Shown piece after piece: positions 23,626 to 35,324 of a stretch of 64,000 nucleotides of DNA (position 1 is its first letter; each line of letters begins with the position of its first letter). Location of the stretch: positions 21,614,998-21,678,997 of the forward strand of contig CM059186.1 of assembly GCA_030323885.1 (NCBI GenBank). The letters are read 5' to 3'. The translations under genes were made by a program, and so were the position numbers. The notes below the pieces were generated by a model. The model worked only from the letters and a program-made list of their open reading frames with translations, was not told the origin of the DNA and searched no databases. The DNA is from Branchipolynoe longqiensis (Eukaryota; Annelida; Polychaeta; Phyllodocida; Polynoidae).

Positions 23626-23871
23626 AATGCACTAAAATGCCCCTTATTTAATAAAGATTACATATTTATGCTAAACGTATTATATTTCAGGCAAATATAG
23701 CATATCTGCATTCAACACGGATACTACTATCTAACAATGACTGACCATATGTATGGGGATCTCTGGTGTTTAGTTTCAATGGAGAATTTATGGAGCGCTT
23801 TGGTGTAAAACAATATGACCTCACTAGTGACCTACTTACGTGTCATACTTAGAGCTAGCATTGGTATTAGT

Positions 23872-24065
23872 ATGCTTTAAATACAACCTGAAGAAATGTA
23901 ATCTCAACACTGAAACCTGGGAAACAATGGCTAAGGACAGGAGTTTGTGGTAGGCTTCTATTCACAAAGACAGAGCACAGTTTGAAACTGATCGTATATC
24001 GTATATCTCACGCTAAACAAAAGCGTCACAGAGGAAAGATCATCTCCTTCACCTATACCAGACTC
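23872..24065 (+). pseudogene. non-LTR retrotransposon reverse transcriptase C-terminal remnant
   Basis: The frame from 23872 reads a Lys-Tyr-Asn-Leu-Lys-Lys-Cys block, then ETWETMAKDRSLW, a stop, then HKDRAQFETDRI and another stop, ending in a KASQRK block. This pattern (W-E-x-x-A-x-D-R-x-x-W followed by F-E-x-x-R) is the usual tail of RTE/CR1-like polyproteins. Two in-frame stops show it is dead. The rest of the element is not visible. Family assignment is from memory of the pattern. Confidence 0.5.
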
Positions 24066-24229
24066 TCTGACTTCAGCCACACACACACACATATCCAACA
24101 TGCTAACACACATTCCAAGCACAAATTGGACTCATCGGTCATCGACAAGTTCGAAACAAATGATGAGTTGCTATCATCATGACCACCAATGGACAACCAA
24201 AAAGATTAGTATTAATTCCCCCGCTAATC

Positions 24230-24800
24230 TTTTAATATCTAAATCACCAAGCATATTAATAAATAGCTGACTTTAGAGGTATTTGAAGATAAAACATCCA
24301 CATATTTTGGTGTGCATGTCTAAATTATGACACTTTAGGTTTAATAATACAATAACAGCGTCGGCTTCTATTAATTTGGCACATACCCTTCTATGTAGAA
24401 ACTAATGGCAATGCTTACTACGTGGACCAATATCTAAATACGAGATGTGGGATCAAACCTTGATGAGCATTTTACCTTTGAAAATTTGATACTGCATCGG
24501 ACTAGGCAACTGTCAGCTGGAGTGACTTTTCTTATAAATAGCTAATTTTGGAGATGATATTAAGTGTGGGGGCGGGGGGGGGGGGGAATACACACAATAA
24601 ATTCGGTATACATGCCTAAATTATAGACAATTTTGTATCACTATCAGTGGTAGGTTCTATTAAATTGACTTAATTAATTCCTTCTAAGTGATATGCAGCA
24701 ATGTTTGAAAACCACACCAGTGTCTACATTGGATATGTAGGATTCAATCTAAACAGCTGCTGGTCTGGCCGCTTTGATTGATTCAATTCTAATGTTTTCA
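24230..24800 (+). mobile_element. two degenerate TTAA-MITE copies
   Basis: Family blocks occur twice (ending near 24510 at GCATCGGACTAGGCAAC, and from 24520 to about 24780) with a G-run at 24570. Both have lost clean ends. Confidence 0.45.
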
Positions 24801-24869
24801 TGGGAAATTACGCAGCTTTCAATGAAACAAAGATGCTTGAAACAAAAAATCCATCTCTTTATAAGTATC

Positions 24870-25630
24870 ATTGTTGTGACTGTTATTATTATTGCTATTA
24901 TTATTACTATTATTGTTATGATCATTATTTGTTATATTATCGTTACTATTATTGTCACTATTATTGTTACTATTGTTATTATTATTGTTGTTATTATTGG
25001 GTTGTATCGCTGTTATTAATTATTGTCATTATCATTGTTGTTATTATTGGTTTAATCATTGTTATTATTGTCGGTGGTATCATCATTGTTATTATTACTG
25101 TTAAAGTGTTATTATTACTGTTAAGTGTTATTGTATTATTGTTATTGCTATTATTGCTATTATCATTGCTATTAATAGTATTATTACTGTTATTATTGTT
25201 GTTATTATTGATATTGTTATTATTATTATTTTTATTATTGTTATTGTTATTGCTGTTGTTGTTATTTTTATTTCCACTGTTAATAGTGTTATTGATATTG
25301 TATTATTGTTATTGCTATTATTGCTATTATCATTGCTATTATTAATAGTATTATTATTGTTATTATTGTTATTATTGTTATTATTGCTATTATTATTGTT
25401 ATTGTTGTTATTTTTATTACCACTGTTAATAGTGTTATTGATATTGTATTATTGTTATTGTATTATTGCTATTATTACTGCTATTATCATTTCCATTATT
25501 ATTGCTATTATTACTGTTATTACTATGATTGCTATAATTACTATTGTTATTGCTATTAATGTATTATAATTGTTATTATTATTGTTATTCTTCTTCTTCT
25601 TATACCACTACTAATTATTATTATTATTAT
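24870..25630. repeat. TTATTATTG microsatellite/minisatellite
   Basis: About 750 bp of ATT/GTT triplets with period near 9. It starts about 35 bp beyond the splice donor of the Vsx-like exon, so it lies at the very beginning of that intron. Leu/Ile/Tyr-rich frames are artefacts. Confidence 0.9.
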
Positions 25631-25658
25631 TGACTAGATGAAGCGCACCTAGCCCCGT

Positions 25659-25664
25659 ACTGAC
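25659..25664 (-). other. predicted 5' splice site of the Vsx-like exon
   Basis: GTCAGT following AAG on the minus strand fits the donor consensus. It is the only good donor before the in-frame stop. Without a transcript this stays a prediction. Confidence 0.5.
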
Positions 25665-26262
25665 CTTGCTGGTGGTGCGCGAGGTGGTGCTGCTTGTCGG
25701 TCGCTGACGCCGGGTCGCCCACCCCGTGCAAGGCGGCGTGGTGGTACTGGCCCCGCGCCTGGGACGAGGCATCCTCCCGGCCGAACCCGGACAGGAAGCC
25801 GGCCGGGTGGCCGCGCCAAGCCGGCGAGTACACGGACGACATGCCGGCCGAGAAGTCGTGCGGCGCCATGTCCCCGCCCTGCATGCTCGACGTGGCCACC
25901 ATGGAGGCGGTGGCGTTGGCGGAGAAGTTCTGGTGCGGGTGGTGCGAGTGGTGAGTGTGGTGCGTGTGGTGGTAGGAGTAAGGCGACGCCATCCCCGGTG
26001 AGACACCGGCCCCTGACGGGTCGTTGTTGGCGGCCGCCGCCGAGAAGAACTGAGAGCCCGGGAAGCCCTGGGCGGCGGCGGCCTGCGAGGCGGCGGCGGC
26101 GCCGTACTGCGACCCGGACAGCCCGAGGAGCTCCTGGATGGCGAAGGACGGCCGCTGCGCCATCTGGCCCCCGGGGGAGTAGCCCCGGCTGAGGTTGGTC
26201 AGTGCCGAGGCCTGGGATGTCCCGAAGCCGTAGCTGGATACTGGGTTTACCACGGAGTTCAT
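25665..26262 (-). CDS. Vsx: first coding exon of a Vsx-like paired-type homeobox protein
   Basis: The frame encodes 199 residues plus one base. The start at 26262 has a strong Kozak context (CCACC before the ATG), which is why longer readings into the CT-rich upstream tract are rejected. Residues 39-48 read SFAIQELLGL, the octapeptide/eh1 motif that recruits Groucho/TLE corepressors; Vsx2/Chx10 carries a very similar motif near its N-terminus. Ala-rich (55-64 and 74-79), His-rich (98-110) and Ser/Gly/Tyr-rich stretches follow, typical of disordered N-termini of homeodomain factors. The exon probably ends at a donor AAG/GTCAGT (25665/25664), phase 1; reading through gives only about 11 more codons before a stop. 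No homeodomain exon is seen in the 25 kb downstream, so intron 1 is either longer than that or hides short exons. Family knowledge: Vsx proteins are nuclear repressors in eye and interneuron development. Other paired-type families with an octapeptide cannot be fully excluded. Confidence 0.65.
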
Positions 26263-26459
26263 GGTGGATGGTGGGATGTGGTGGTGGCTGAGTGGTGCTG
26301 GTGGTGCTGGTGGGCCCACAGACCAACCGGACCGTCCGTGACTGTGGCGCACTGGAGGAATTCGCGGGATGAATGGGTGGATGGAGGAATGGATGGATGG
26401 AGGGGGATCAAAAGCATCCACCACCGAAGTATGAAGTATAAAGTATAAACTAACCCTGT

Positions 26460-26720
26460 TTAGCTCCCTCTGTCCTTCTCCCTCCTTCTCTCTCTGTGTT
26501 TCTCTCTCTCTGTCTCTCTCTCTCTGTCTCTCCCTCTCTCTCTCTCTCTCTCTTCCGTCCTGATATGAGCTTAGATGTTGCAAGGACGTAAAACTCCAAC
26601 AAACAACCGACCTCTCTCTCTCTCGCTCCCCCCTCTCTCTCGCACTCTCGCGCTCTCTCTCTCTCCCTCTCGCGCTCTCTCTCCCTCTTTCTATCTCCCT
26701 CTCTCTCCCACGCCCAACAC
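26460..26720. repeat. (CT)n tract with embedded SINE-A tail
   Basis: CT dinucleotide repeats upstream of the Vsx-like start, broken at 26558-26606 by a SINE-A 3' fragment (GATATGAGCTTAGATGTTGC). Such tracts can lie in 5' UTRs; no function is claimed. Confidence 0.8.
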
Positions 26721-26839
26721 GCCTCAAATGGCGCCTATCACACAATGGAGTTTAGCAAACACATCGGTCCTACTGACCAGCAGTCCAGTCAGTCCCTTAA
26801 GACCAATTCCAAGTGTTAAGTCTGAGCGCGACTCTCACA

Positions 26840-27240
26840 ATGAGTAGCAGCGATCAACTGGCGGTCAATGCTGCGCTGTACAGAACCCCCCAACACACTG
26901 CCCCGCTGCTGCTCCTCCTGGCGGTGCTGCACTCGCCGAGCGGCGGGCAGTGGTCACTGCTGCCCCTCGTTAGTGTCCAGTCCTCTTAACGATCCACCCG
27001 CTGACAGCCAATCGGGCCGTGAGTGAGATGGCAAGTGCTACCCTGTCCTCCTCTTACTCCTCCTCTTACTCCTCCTTCTCTTTCTCGTCCCCTTTCTCGT
27101 CCTGCTCCTCCTCTAGGACCGCTGAAGTTGGATGGATGGATGGATGGATAGATGGGTGGGTGGTTGGGTTGGATCACTGGCTCCCCTCAGACTCCTCCAG
27201 TAGTAATGAGACGGGTAGTGCTTCTACTTAAAGTTGTAGC
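26840..27240 (-). promoter_or_regulatory. putative upstream/promoter region of the Vsx-like gene
   Basis: Single-copy sequence 0.6-1.0 kb upstream of the start, including a CCAAT word (27007) and TAATGAG. No TATA box or initiator is clear. A CTCCTCTTACTCC block at 27040-27110 is low-complexity. Confidence 0.25.
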
Positions 27241-27359
27241 TCGCAGTGGTCGTGGTGGTAGCGGCGAGTTCTGGAAGAGAAAACAAATCGAATAGTTTCA
27301 ACTTCAAGTATTGAGAGTGAGTGGACTAGTACTAGTAGTAGAATGAGATCCTGACGATG

Positions 27360-28410
27360 TGTGAGCAGTGTGTAGGTGTATGTGTGTGTATTTGTGTATG
27401 TACACATGTGTGTATGGATGTGGGTGTGTGGGGTGTGGGTGTGTATATGTGTGTGTATGTTGGTTTGTTTGAGTTTTACGTCCTGGCAATAGTTAAGGTC
27501 ATATCAGGTTGGATATGTGTATGTGTATTTGTGTATGTATGCATGTACATGTGTGAAGGGATGTGATGTGGGTGTGTATATGGTGTGTATATGTATGTGT
27601 ACATGCACAGGTGTGTAGGGTTGTGGGTGTGTAGGGATGTGAGTGCGTATATGTGCATGTGTACATATACAGATGTGTAGGGATGTGGGTGTGTGGGTGT
27701 GAACATGTGTACATGTCTGTGTGTACATATACAGGTGTGTAGGGATGTGGGTGTGTACGTTTGAAATGTGTATGTGTACATGTACAGGTGTGTGGGGCTG
27801 TGTGTGTACATGTGTATATGTGTATGTGTACATATACAGGTGTGGAGGGCTGTGTGTGCGCCTGTGTATCTGTATATGTGTATGTGTGCATATACAGGTG
27901 CTCAGAGATGTGAGTGTGTATATGTGTACGTGTCTATGTGTACATAATACATGTGTGTATGGATGTGGGTGTGTACATGTGTATGTGTACACATACAGAT
28001 GTGCAGGGATATGGGTGTGTATATGTGTATTTGTGCATGTGTATGTGTACATGTACATGGGATGTGTGTGTGGAGTATGTGAGTGTGTGGCGCGATCTGT
28101 GTACCAATGCCGGGTGATGTACATATACAGTTGATGTGGGTGTGTATGTGTGTATATGTGCATTTGTACACGTGTATGTGTACGTGTACAGTGGATGTGT
28201 GTGTGAAGTATGTGAGTGTGTGGCGCGATCTGTGTACCAATGTCAGAGGATGTACATGCACAGTGGATGTGTGTATGTGGAGTATGTTGCGAGTGTGTGG
28301 CGCGATCTGTGTACCAATGTCAGAGGATGTACATGCACAGTGGATGTGTGTATGTGGAGTATGTTGTGAGTGTGTGGCGCGATCTGTGTACCAATGCGCT
28401 ACGTTATCTC
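27360..28410. repeat. TGTGTATGTGTACATATACAGG minisatellite
   Basis: Degenerate TG-rich units. From 28085 a longer unit of 75-80 bp (GTGTGTGGCGCGATCTGTGT and what follows) repeats about four times. It includes a SINE-A tail at 27457-27510. Confidence 0.85.
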
Positions 28411-28789
28411 CCAAGTACATCAAAGATAGGCAGGATGACGAATGCTGACGACCCGACCCGGGGCGAGGAACAAGAGCCGCGCCACATTGCAAGGTGTTGG
28501 CGGCATATACAATACATACGCACCTGTCACACAGCGCCGCCCCTCCAGCACTGAGCTCCTGGGGAGGGGGGGGGGGGGGAGGAGGACCGGGTCTCCTGGG
28601 TCCTGACCGTGCCCACTAGGGGGCGCTCCGGGGACCGACGGGGCGCCGGGAGTGTTCAGTACCGACCGGAGAAGGTGGCAGGCAGAGCGCACCTGAACAT
28701 GACCGTGTGTCTCGATCCCAACCTCTGAAGAGTGCCCGGCATGCACAGCGCCAGCGTGTAATGGTGGACTGGCTGGGAGGCGGGATGGA

Positions 28790-29130
28790 TGTGGTGGGTG
28801 TGGTGGGTATGGTGGGTGTGGGTGTGGGTAGGTGGGTGGTTGTGTCTGTGGTGTGTCTGGGTGTGTGGTGTGTGGTGTGTGGTGTGTGGTGTGTGGGGTG
28901 TGGGGTGTGGTGTGGGGTGTGGGGTGTGGGGTGCTGGTCATTGGGTGTGGGGTGCGGGTTGTTGAGTGTGGAGTGTGGGTTGTGGCCTGTGGGGTGTTGG
29001 GTGTGGGGTGTGGGTTGCAGAGGGTGTGGGCCTGGGGGTGGGGTGAGGGTGTGTGGGTATGTGGGTGTGTGGTTGTGTCGGTGTGGGTGCGTGTCGGTGG
29101 GTCGGTGTGGGTGTGGGTGTGGGGGGTTGT
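28790..29130. repeat. GTGTGGGGTG minisatellite
   Basis: Degenerate G/T units of 7-10 bp. Confidence 0.85.
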
Positions 29131-29965
29131 ACTAATAGGGTGGAAAGGGAGGGGGGGCGAGATAGTGGAGAGTCGCTGTGGCTGCTTGTGCGCTGGGAGA
29201 GGCGGGAGGGTGGTTAGGTGGGAGGGTGGTTAGCTGGGAGGGTGGTAAGGTGGGAGGGTGCTAAGTGATGTGCTGGCGATGAGCAGTGCACGCCACACAC
29301 CAGCAGCACTGCACGGACCAGAACCTCGTTCTGAGCGTGGCTTCTAATTGGCTATTGTCTCTGCGGGCTATTACCATCCCCCTTCAGCTGGTAGCTGTAT
29401 TGTAACCCCCTCCCCCTGATACACCCCTCCCCCCACACACACACACACATCCTGCATGTCACTCACCCGCACGTCATAGCGAGCAGGGACCGACCGGCCC
29501 CGAGGTGAGCTCATGTTGGCCCATTGCCACCTACCTACCTCTCCAATCTCCCAATCTGCGAATGTGTGTGTAGGGGTGTGTGTAGGTGTGTGGGTGCGTG
29601 CGGTGGGGTGGGGAGCAGTCCCTGCACACTCCATGAAAGGTGGCCTGGTATTGAGGGGCTGAATGGGAATTAGACATGGAGGGGCGCGAACCACTGCTTT
29701 CAGCCGCGGCCCGGGCGGCCCGGGCGGCCCGGCCCCGCTGTCACTCCGGTTCACGTTTAAAATACCTCCGTCCTGTAAAAAGAGCCAATATTCACGCGGG
29801 GGGAAACGGGAGTGTCGGCCGAGCAGCCGTGGGTATTAAGCACCCTATTCCACTTCCTACCACACACGGGCACACGCTCATTTGGACACCACACATGTAC
29901 ACACACACACACAGGCACGCAGACACGCACGCACACACACGCACACGCACACACGCCATTCTGAT

Positions 29966-30062
29966 ATGACCTTAGATTGATTGATTGATTGGTGGTTGCT
30001 TTACGCCGTGTCGGCAGTATGACCTTAGATGTTGCCAGGACGTAAAACTTCTACAACCAACC
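29966..30062 (+). mobile_element. two SINE-A 3' fragments in tandem
   Basis: CTGATATGACCTTAGAT and then TATGACCTTAGATGTTGCCA with AGGACGTAAAACTTC. Both are 5'-truncated. Confidence 0.55.
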
Positions 30063-30400
30063 AATAACTGCACACACACGCGCATACACGCACAAACGCG
30101 CGCACACGCGCACACGCACGCACACACATGTACATATCATACACGCACACCCCACGCACGTATGACACACAACACACACACCACACACATGCACACACAC
30201 CCACACACCACACACACCGCACATACCATGCACACCACACACACCACACGCATGCCATGCACACATATACATACGTACATATGCACTACACACATACATG
30301 CATGCACATGCACACACATACACACCATACGCGCCATGTCTACCATGCACACCGCACACACTATACACAGCTCACACACCACGCACACCACACATCACAC
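30063..30400. repeat. CA-rich microsatellite
   Basis: CACACA and ACACGC units. It continues to (TA)n at 30410-30446 and 30474-30496. Confidence 0.85.
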
Positions 30401-30404
30401 ACAT

Positions 30405-30459
<55 letters not shown>

Positions 30460-30869
30460 CCGGGAGTGGGAGATATATATATATATATATATATATACAT
30501 TCCTCCAGTGTGTGTGGCGCGAGGGGGGCCTCCCGTACACAGCTCCCAACAGCGGTGGGGGGGGGGGGGCACTCCACCGATGCGCCAATGGAGGAAGTAG
30601 CAAAGTATATATATATATGTTCCCTGAGCATTTATACTTGTATAATGCGTTATACATCACATATATATATACAAACGCATATGCACATATACGCATGTGC
30701 ACATACCACCACACTACACACATAAATACACACACACCGCACACATGCATACACACACTAACCGAGCATTGCTTCACCCGAACCTCGACCAGCCCGCCAC
30801 CAGCCCGCCACCAGGCGGCGCCACACGCAACCATGGTCAGTAACAATCTTGCAACTAGAAGGAAATGAG

Positions 30870-31035
30870 CACAATTGCTTTACCCGATGGCCAATTTGGT
30901 GTGGCATGGCGATGGTCTCGCACCGAATCCTGCATAATTACTAATCCCCAGCCGGCTATGCCGCCAATTGGTAATTGCCACTTTAAATTACACATCCAAT
31001 TCGCCACGAGAAATTGGCAGAGAGAGGTCCTGATT
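30870..31035. promoter_or_regulatory. candidate conserved non-coding element
   Basis: Single-copy sequence with CATAATTACTAATCC, GCCAATTGGTAATTGCC, TTTAAATTACAC and CCAATTCGCC within 165 bp. The density of homeodomain-type cores and the abrupt repeat borders suggest an enhancer of the nearby Vsx-like gene (about 4.6 kb upstream of its start). Inference. Confidence 0.35.
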
Positions 31036-31215
31036 GTCCGCCTGGACCTCTGGAAGGGGCGTGGGGTGGGGTGGGGTGGGGGGGGGGGGCTGGAGCAGGA
31101 GGCGAAGGTAGAGGAGAGGGCGGATGGAGGCTACAACGGGGCTAAGGCTGGATCAAGATGCTGGGTGAGAGGCGGGGTTAGAGGAGGGGGCGGAGGCGGA
31201 GGTGGAGTTGGGAAC

Positions 31216-31458
31216 GCGATTTGATGGTTTGGTTGGTTGATTGTTGGAGTTTTACGTCCTGGCAACATCTAAGGTCGTATCACTCAGGACGGATACCGAC
31301 TAGTGACTGTCTGCACTCCTAATAACCCACTCATTCAATCGTATTATCCTGACACCGAGCCAACCAGTTCTTGCCCTATCCTATTAATGCCGAGCACCTG
31401 CCTCGGAAGAGACAAGTATCAATTTTTTAAAGTCATTAGTTTGACTCGACCGGGGCGG
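31216..31458 (-). mobile_element. SINE-A with internal deletion
   Basis: The tail (TTTTACGTCCTGGCAACATC complement) and the head-proximal block (GACTCGACCGGGG) are present; about 60 bp of the body around 31320 is missing. Confidence 0.65.
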
Positions 31459-31459
31459 A

Positions 31460-31880
31460 TAGAGTCGGGGTGGAGTTGGGAACGCGGTTTGGTGGGGGAT
31501 TATGGGGATGTGGCTGGGATAGGGCGGGGATAGGGCGGGGATGGGGTGGAGATGGGTGCGGATTGGGGACGGGGTGTAGTGGGGGCGAGGACCGGGTGTT
31601 GGGTGGGGGGACGGAGTATGGGGGGGGGGGGGGCTGTGTTGTGGGCCAGGGTGGCCAGGGAGTGGGGTGGGGCTGGGATGTGGGGTGGGAGGCAGAATGG
31701 AGGCCGGGGTCCCGGGTGGGGGTGGGGGACCTGGGTTGTGGGGCACAGGGCCCGGAGTGATGGGTGGGGGGGGGGACGAGGGGTGGGAGTAAGGGCCCAG
31801 TGTAGGGGCCCAGGGTTGGGGGGGGGAGGACTCGGAGCGTGCGGGGTGGTGGACCGACGCCCAGGGTGGGGGACGAGGTC
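31460..31880. repeat. G-rich GGGGTGGG low-complexity tract
   Basis: Degenerate G/T/A units on the plus strand. Long Pro-rich and Gly-rich frames are artefacts. Confidence 0.8.
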
Positions 31881-32369
31881 CGGTATTTACGGCATGTTCT
31901 GACATAGCTACAACGCTTCTTCACTCACCGGGAATGAAGAGGAACATTTTGGTTGGATGGTGGCAACCAGACACTTGACGCACTCACACGCTCAGGGTTT
32001 GCCATCGAGTCAGCTGCAGTGACGGCTCTAGGGGCGGACTGCTGGTGGCCGGCTTTGGTCGGACACAGCGGGCCGGCTCCACGGCCCAACCGCCCCCCGC
32101 CGCCACCTGCGTGACGGCGGCAGGACCCTCGCCGGCCTCCCGCTGAGCAGCCGCCCTCAACAACTTCACAGTTTTCGTCGGGCAAAACCTGTCAGGAGAA
32201 TTACGTGGGAGGTTGGTTGGGTGGTGGTGGGGTGAGCTGGTGGGGGTGGGGGTGGGATGGGGTCGGGTGGCGGTGGTGGTGTTGGGGGTGGGGATGGGTG
32301 GAGACTGAGAGTGAGAGCGTCACATTGCCTGGTTTGGGGAGTCAGCTGTGATCTGCTGCGGCAGACTGG

Positions 32370-33105
32370 GGGTTGGAGACCGGGGGCGGCAGGCTGGGGG
32401 CTGGAGACCGGGGCCTGGAGACTGGGGCCTGGAGACCGGGGGCTGCAGGCTGGGGGGGTAGGCTGGGGGCTGGAGACCGGGGGATTGAGACCGGGAGCGG
32501 CAGACCAGGGGCTGGAGACCGGGTCCTGCCGACAGGGGGCTTGAGACTGGGGGCTGCAGACCGGGGGCTTGAGACTGGGGGCTTGAGACTGGGGGCTTGA
32601 GACTCCCCCCCGACCGGGGGCTTGAGACTGGGGACGGCAGACCGGGGGCTTGAAACTGAGGGCTTGAGACTGGGGTCTTGAGACTGGGGGCTTGAGACTG
32701 GGGGGCTTGAGACTGGGGGGGCTTGAGACTGGGGGCTTGAGACTGGGGGCTTGAGACTGGGGGCTTGAGACTGGAGGTTTGAGACTGGGGGCTTGAGACT
32801 GGGGGGCTTGAGACTGGGGGCTTGAGACTGGGGGCTTGAGACTGGGGCTTGAGACTGGGGGCTTGAGACTGGGGCTTGAGACTGAGGGCTTGAGACTGGG
32901 GCTTGAGACCGGGGGCTTGAGACTGCGGGCGGGAGACCGGGCTGAAGACCTGGGGCTGGAAACCGAGGGCTGAGACCGGGGGCTGGAGACCAGGGGCTGG
33001 AGACCGGGGGCTGGAGACGAAGGCCGGAGACCGGGGACTGGAGACCAGGGGCTGGAAGCAGGGGGCTGGATGCCAGGGTCTGTAGGGGGCTGCATGCACT
33101 CGGTT
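32370..33105. repeat. GGGGGCTTGAGACTG minisatellite
   Basis: About 45 units of 14-15 bp grading from GGGGGCTGGAGACC to GGGGGCTTGAGACT and back. It runs right up to the pearl-like element at 33119. Confidence 0.9.
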
Positions 33106-33118
33106 TCCATGTGGAAGG

Positions 33119-33624
33119 CCGGTGTCGCAGTTTGAGCGCCTTGCCAGTTTCAGCTGACTGCATACACTCAAACTCAAGGCATTGTCAATGGTCGTGAGCA
33201 ATCTTCATACAGAAAATACAGAAGAAGTGAAATATCTCTAAAACCACACCACCTATTAACAAATTGCTTAGTACACATATAGAAAACATCTTTACCAAAA
33301 AGATTATATTAAATTTATAAGGTTGGGGTTCTTGATTTCTATTTATTTTGAATAAAACTAATGTTTTGCACTGCGCATACCGTCAAACTCAAGGCATTGT
33401 CAATGGTCGTGAGCAATCTTCATACAGAAAATACAGGAAAAGTGAAATATCTCTAAAAGCACACCATCTAGAAAGAAATCGCTTGGTACACATATAGAAA
33501 ACATCTTTACCAAAAACATTATATTAAATTGATAAGGGTAGTGACGATGCTGTTAGATTTTGACGCATGCACATGAAACTGACAGTCAGCTGAAACTGGC
33601 AGGGCGCTCAAACTGCGACACCGG
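33119..33624. mobile_element. TIR element with ~200-bp internal tandem repeats (pearl-like), copy 2
   Basis: CCGGTGTCGCAGTTTGAGCG begins the left TIR (33119-33161), which matches the right TIR (33581-33624) inverted, with only a few mismatches over 43 bp. Inside are two copies of the roughly 200-bp core also found at 1667-2280, in opposite orientation. Non-coding. Confidence 0.75.
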
Positions 33625-34245
33625 GACTTCCAATCCCAGCCAAGTCAAACCAATGACTTAGAAAATTGATACTTGTCGCCACCTAGTCTGGCACTCAGCA
33701 TTAAAGTTGCATAGTCCGATGGTTTTGGGTTTCTGTAATTTTTCTGAGATAAATATATTAGATTGATCATTATTATTGACTTTACTTTAGTGTGAAGTAA
33801 CTTTAATTTTAAATGGTAAATTTTTGAGATATTTGAAGTGCAAACATGTAAAATAACTTTTGGCAACCATGCCAAAACTCTGAATCCATTGATGTTTGCA
33901 GTAACATGTTCTAGTCAATCGACTCAGAATTCCCTTTATGCAGAAATACATGTTTAATAAATCCATCAGTATCTAAGTTAGATATGTAGAATCAGATATA
34001 AGTAATTATTTTGGTTTTGAAAAGTTGATACTTCATCGGACTATGCAGCATTAATAGCAATGTACAAGGACTGGTTAGCACAGTATCAGGATCATGTGAC
34101 TGTGGGATATGGGGTCATGGTGCTGGCAGCCTGGTCTCTCATTGGAGCAGCGCAATCAAGTTGCCATGAGTGTGCACTGTCCCAAGACTGTATCCGTCTT
34201 GATATGCCCTTAGATGTTGTAGGACGTAAAACAACAAACAAACAA
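33625..34245 (+). mobile_element. SINE-A split by a TTAA-MITE
   Basis: SINE body 33625-33704 (GCCAAGTCAAACCAATGACT) continues at 34052 (AATAGCAATGTACAAGGACT) through to CGTAAAACAACAAACAAAC at 34245. Another copy (49830) has the joined order, which proves the interruption. The head is cut off by the preceding element. Confidence 0.75.
33705..34051 (+). mobile_element. TTAA-MITE, complete, 347 bp, inserted in a SINE-A
   Basis: TTAA is duplicated at 33701-33704 and 34052-34055. The ends are AGTTGCATAGTCCGATGG and CATCGGACTATGCAGCA. The empty site is read directly from the uninterrupted SINE at 49830-50138. Confidence 0.85.
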
Positions 34246-34369
34246 GCAAGCACTCGGTGCTGGTGTAGTGCATGCATTCGGGGCTGCATGCACTGGGGGC
34301 GCATGTGTGTAGGAGGTGGAGGCTGTATGCTCATGGGGCTGGTGTAGCACCACCAACTGAGGGCTACAT

Positions 34370-34830
34370 GCCGGGGACCTGCATACACGCCTACCTGCCT
34401 ACACACCGGGGACCTACCTACTAAGCCAGGGACCTGCCTATATGCTGGGAACCTTCCTACAATGCTAGGAACTGCCTACACATTGGTGACCCGTCTACCT
34501 GCTGGGGACCTGCCTACAGGCCGGGGATCTGCCTACACACCAGGAACCTGCCTACCATGCCTGGAACCTGCCTACATGCTGGGGACCTGCCTATACACCA
34601 GGGACCTGCCTACCACACCGGGGATGTCCCTACATACTGGGAACCTGCCTACATGCTGGGAACCCGCCTATGAACTGGGGACCTGCCCACAACGCTGGGG
34701 ACCTGCCTACAGAACAGAGACCTGCTTACAATGCCGGGGACCAGCTTACACACCAGAGACCTGCTTACAACGCCAGAGACCTGCCTGCATGCTGGGGACC
34801 TGCCTACATGCCAGAGACCTGCCAATATAT
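34370..34830. repeat. GGGGACCTGCCTACATGCT minisatellite, left block
   Basis: About 23 units of 19-21 bp. The same array continues after the pearl-like copy 3 at 35325. Confidence 0.9.
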
Positions 34831-34831
34831 G

Positions 34832-35324
34832 CCGGTGTTGCAGTTTCCGCGGCACACCAGTTTGCCAGGGACACATCCATTCAAATGCGTTGTCAACGGC
34901 CGTGAGCAAATCTTCATACAGAAAAAGTCAAATATCTCTCAAATTACACCACCTAGAAACAAATCGCTTGGTACACATATAGAAAACATCTTTACCATAA
35001 AGATTATATTAAATTTATAGGGTTAGGGTTCTTGATTTCTATTAATTTTGAATAAAACTAATGTTTTGCACTGCACGTACTGTCAAACTCAAGGCATTGT
35101 CAATGGCCGTGAGCAATCTTCATACAGAAAATACAGAAAAAGTGAAATATCTCTAAAAAGACACCACCTAGAAACAAATCGCTTGATACCCATATAGAAA
35201 ACATCTTTACCAAAAACATTATATTAAATTTATAAGGTTTGTGACGATGCTGTTCGATTTTGACACATGTGCAGAAGCGATGTGTCCCTGGCAAACTGGT
35301 GTGCCGCGGAAACTGCAACACCAG
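34832..35324. mobile_element. TIR element with ~200-bp internal tandem repeats (pearl-like), copy 3
   Basis: The left TIR CCGGTGTTGCAGTTTCCGCG (34832-34878) matches the right TIR (35277-35324) inverted over about 46 bp. The inside holds two core repeats like those of copy 2. The TIR is diverged from copy 2 after the first 15 bp. It sits inside the GGGGACCTGCC minisatellite. Confidence 0.75.

Noticed and set aside
25627..25664. Coding continuation to the stop at 25627
   Set aside because: A good splice donor precedes it and the extra residues match nothing; the homeodomain must be elsewhere.
26263..26745. N-terminal extension of the Vsx-like frame
   Set aside because: The extension is Arg-Glu repeat sequence from the CT tract and a SINE-A fragment; the ATG at 26262 has a strong Kozak context.
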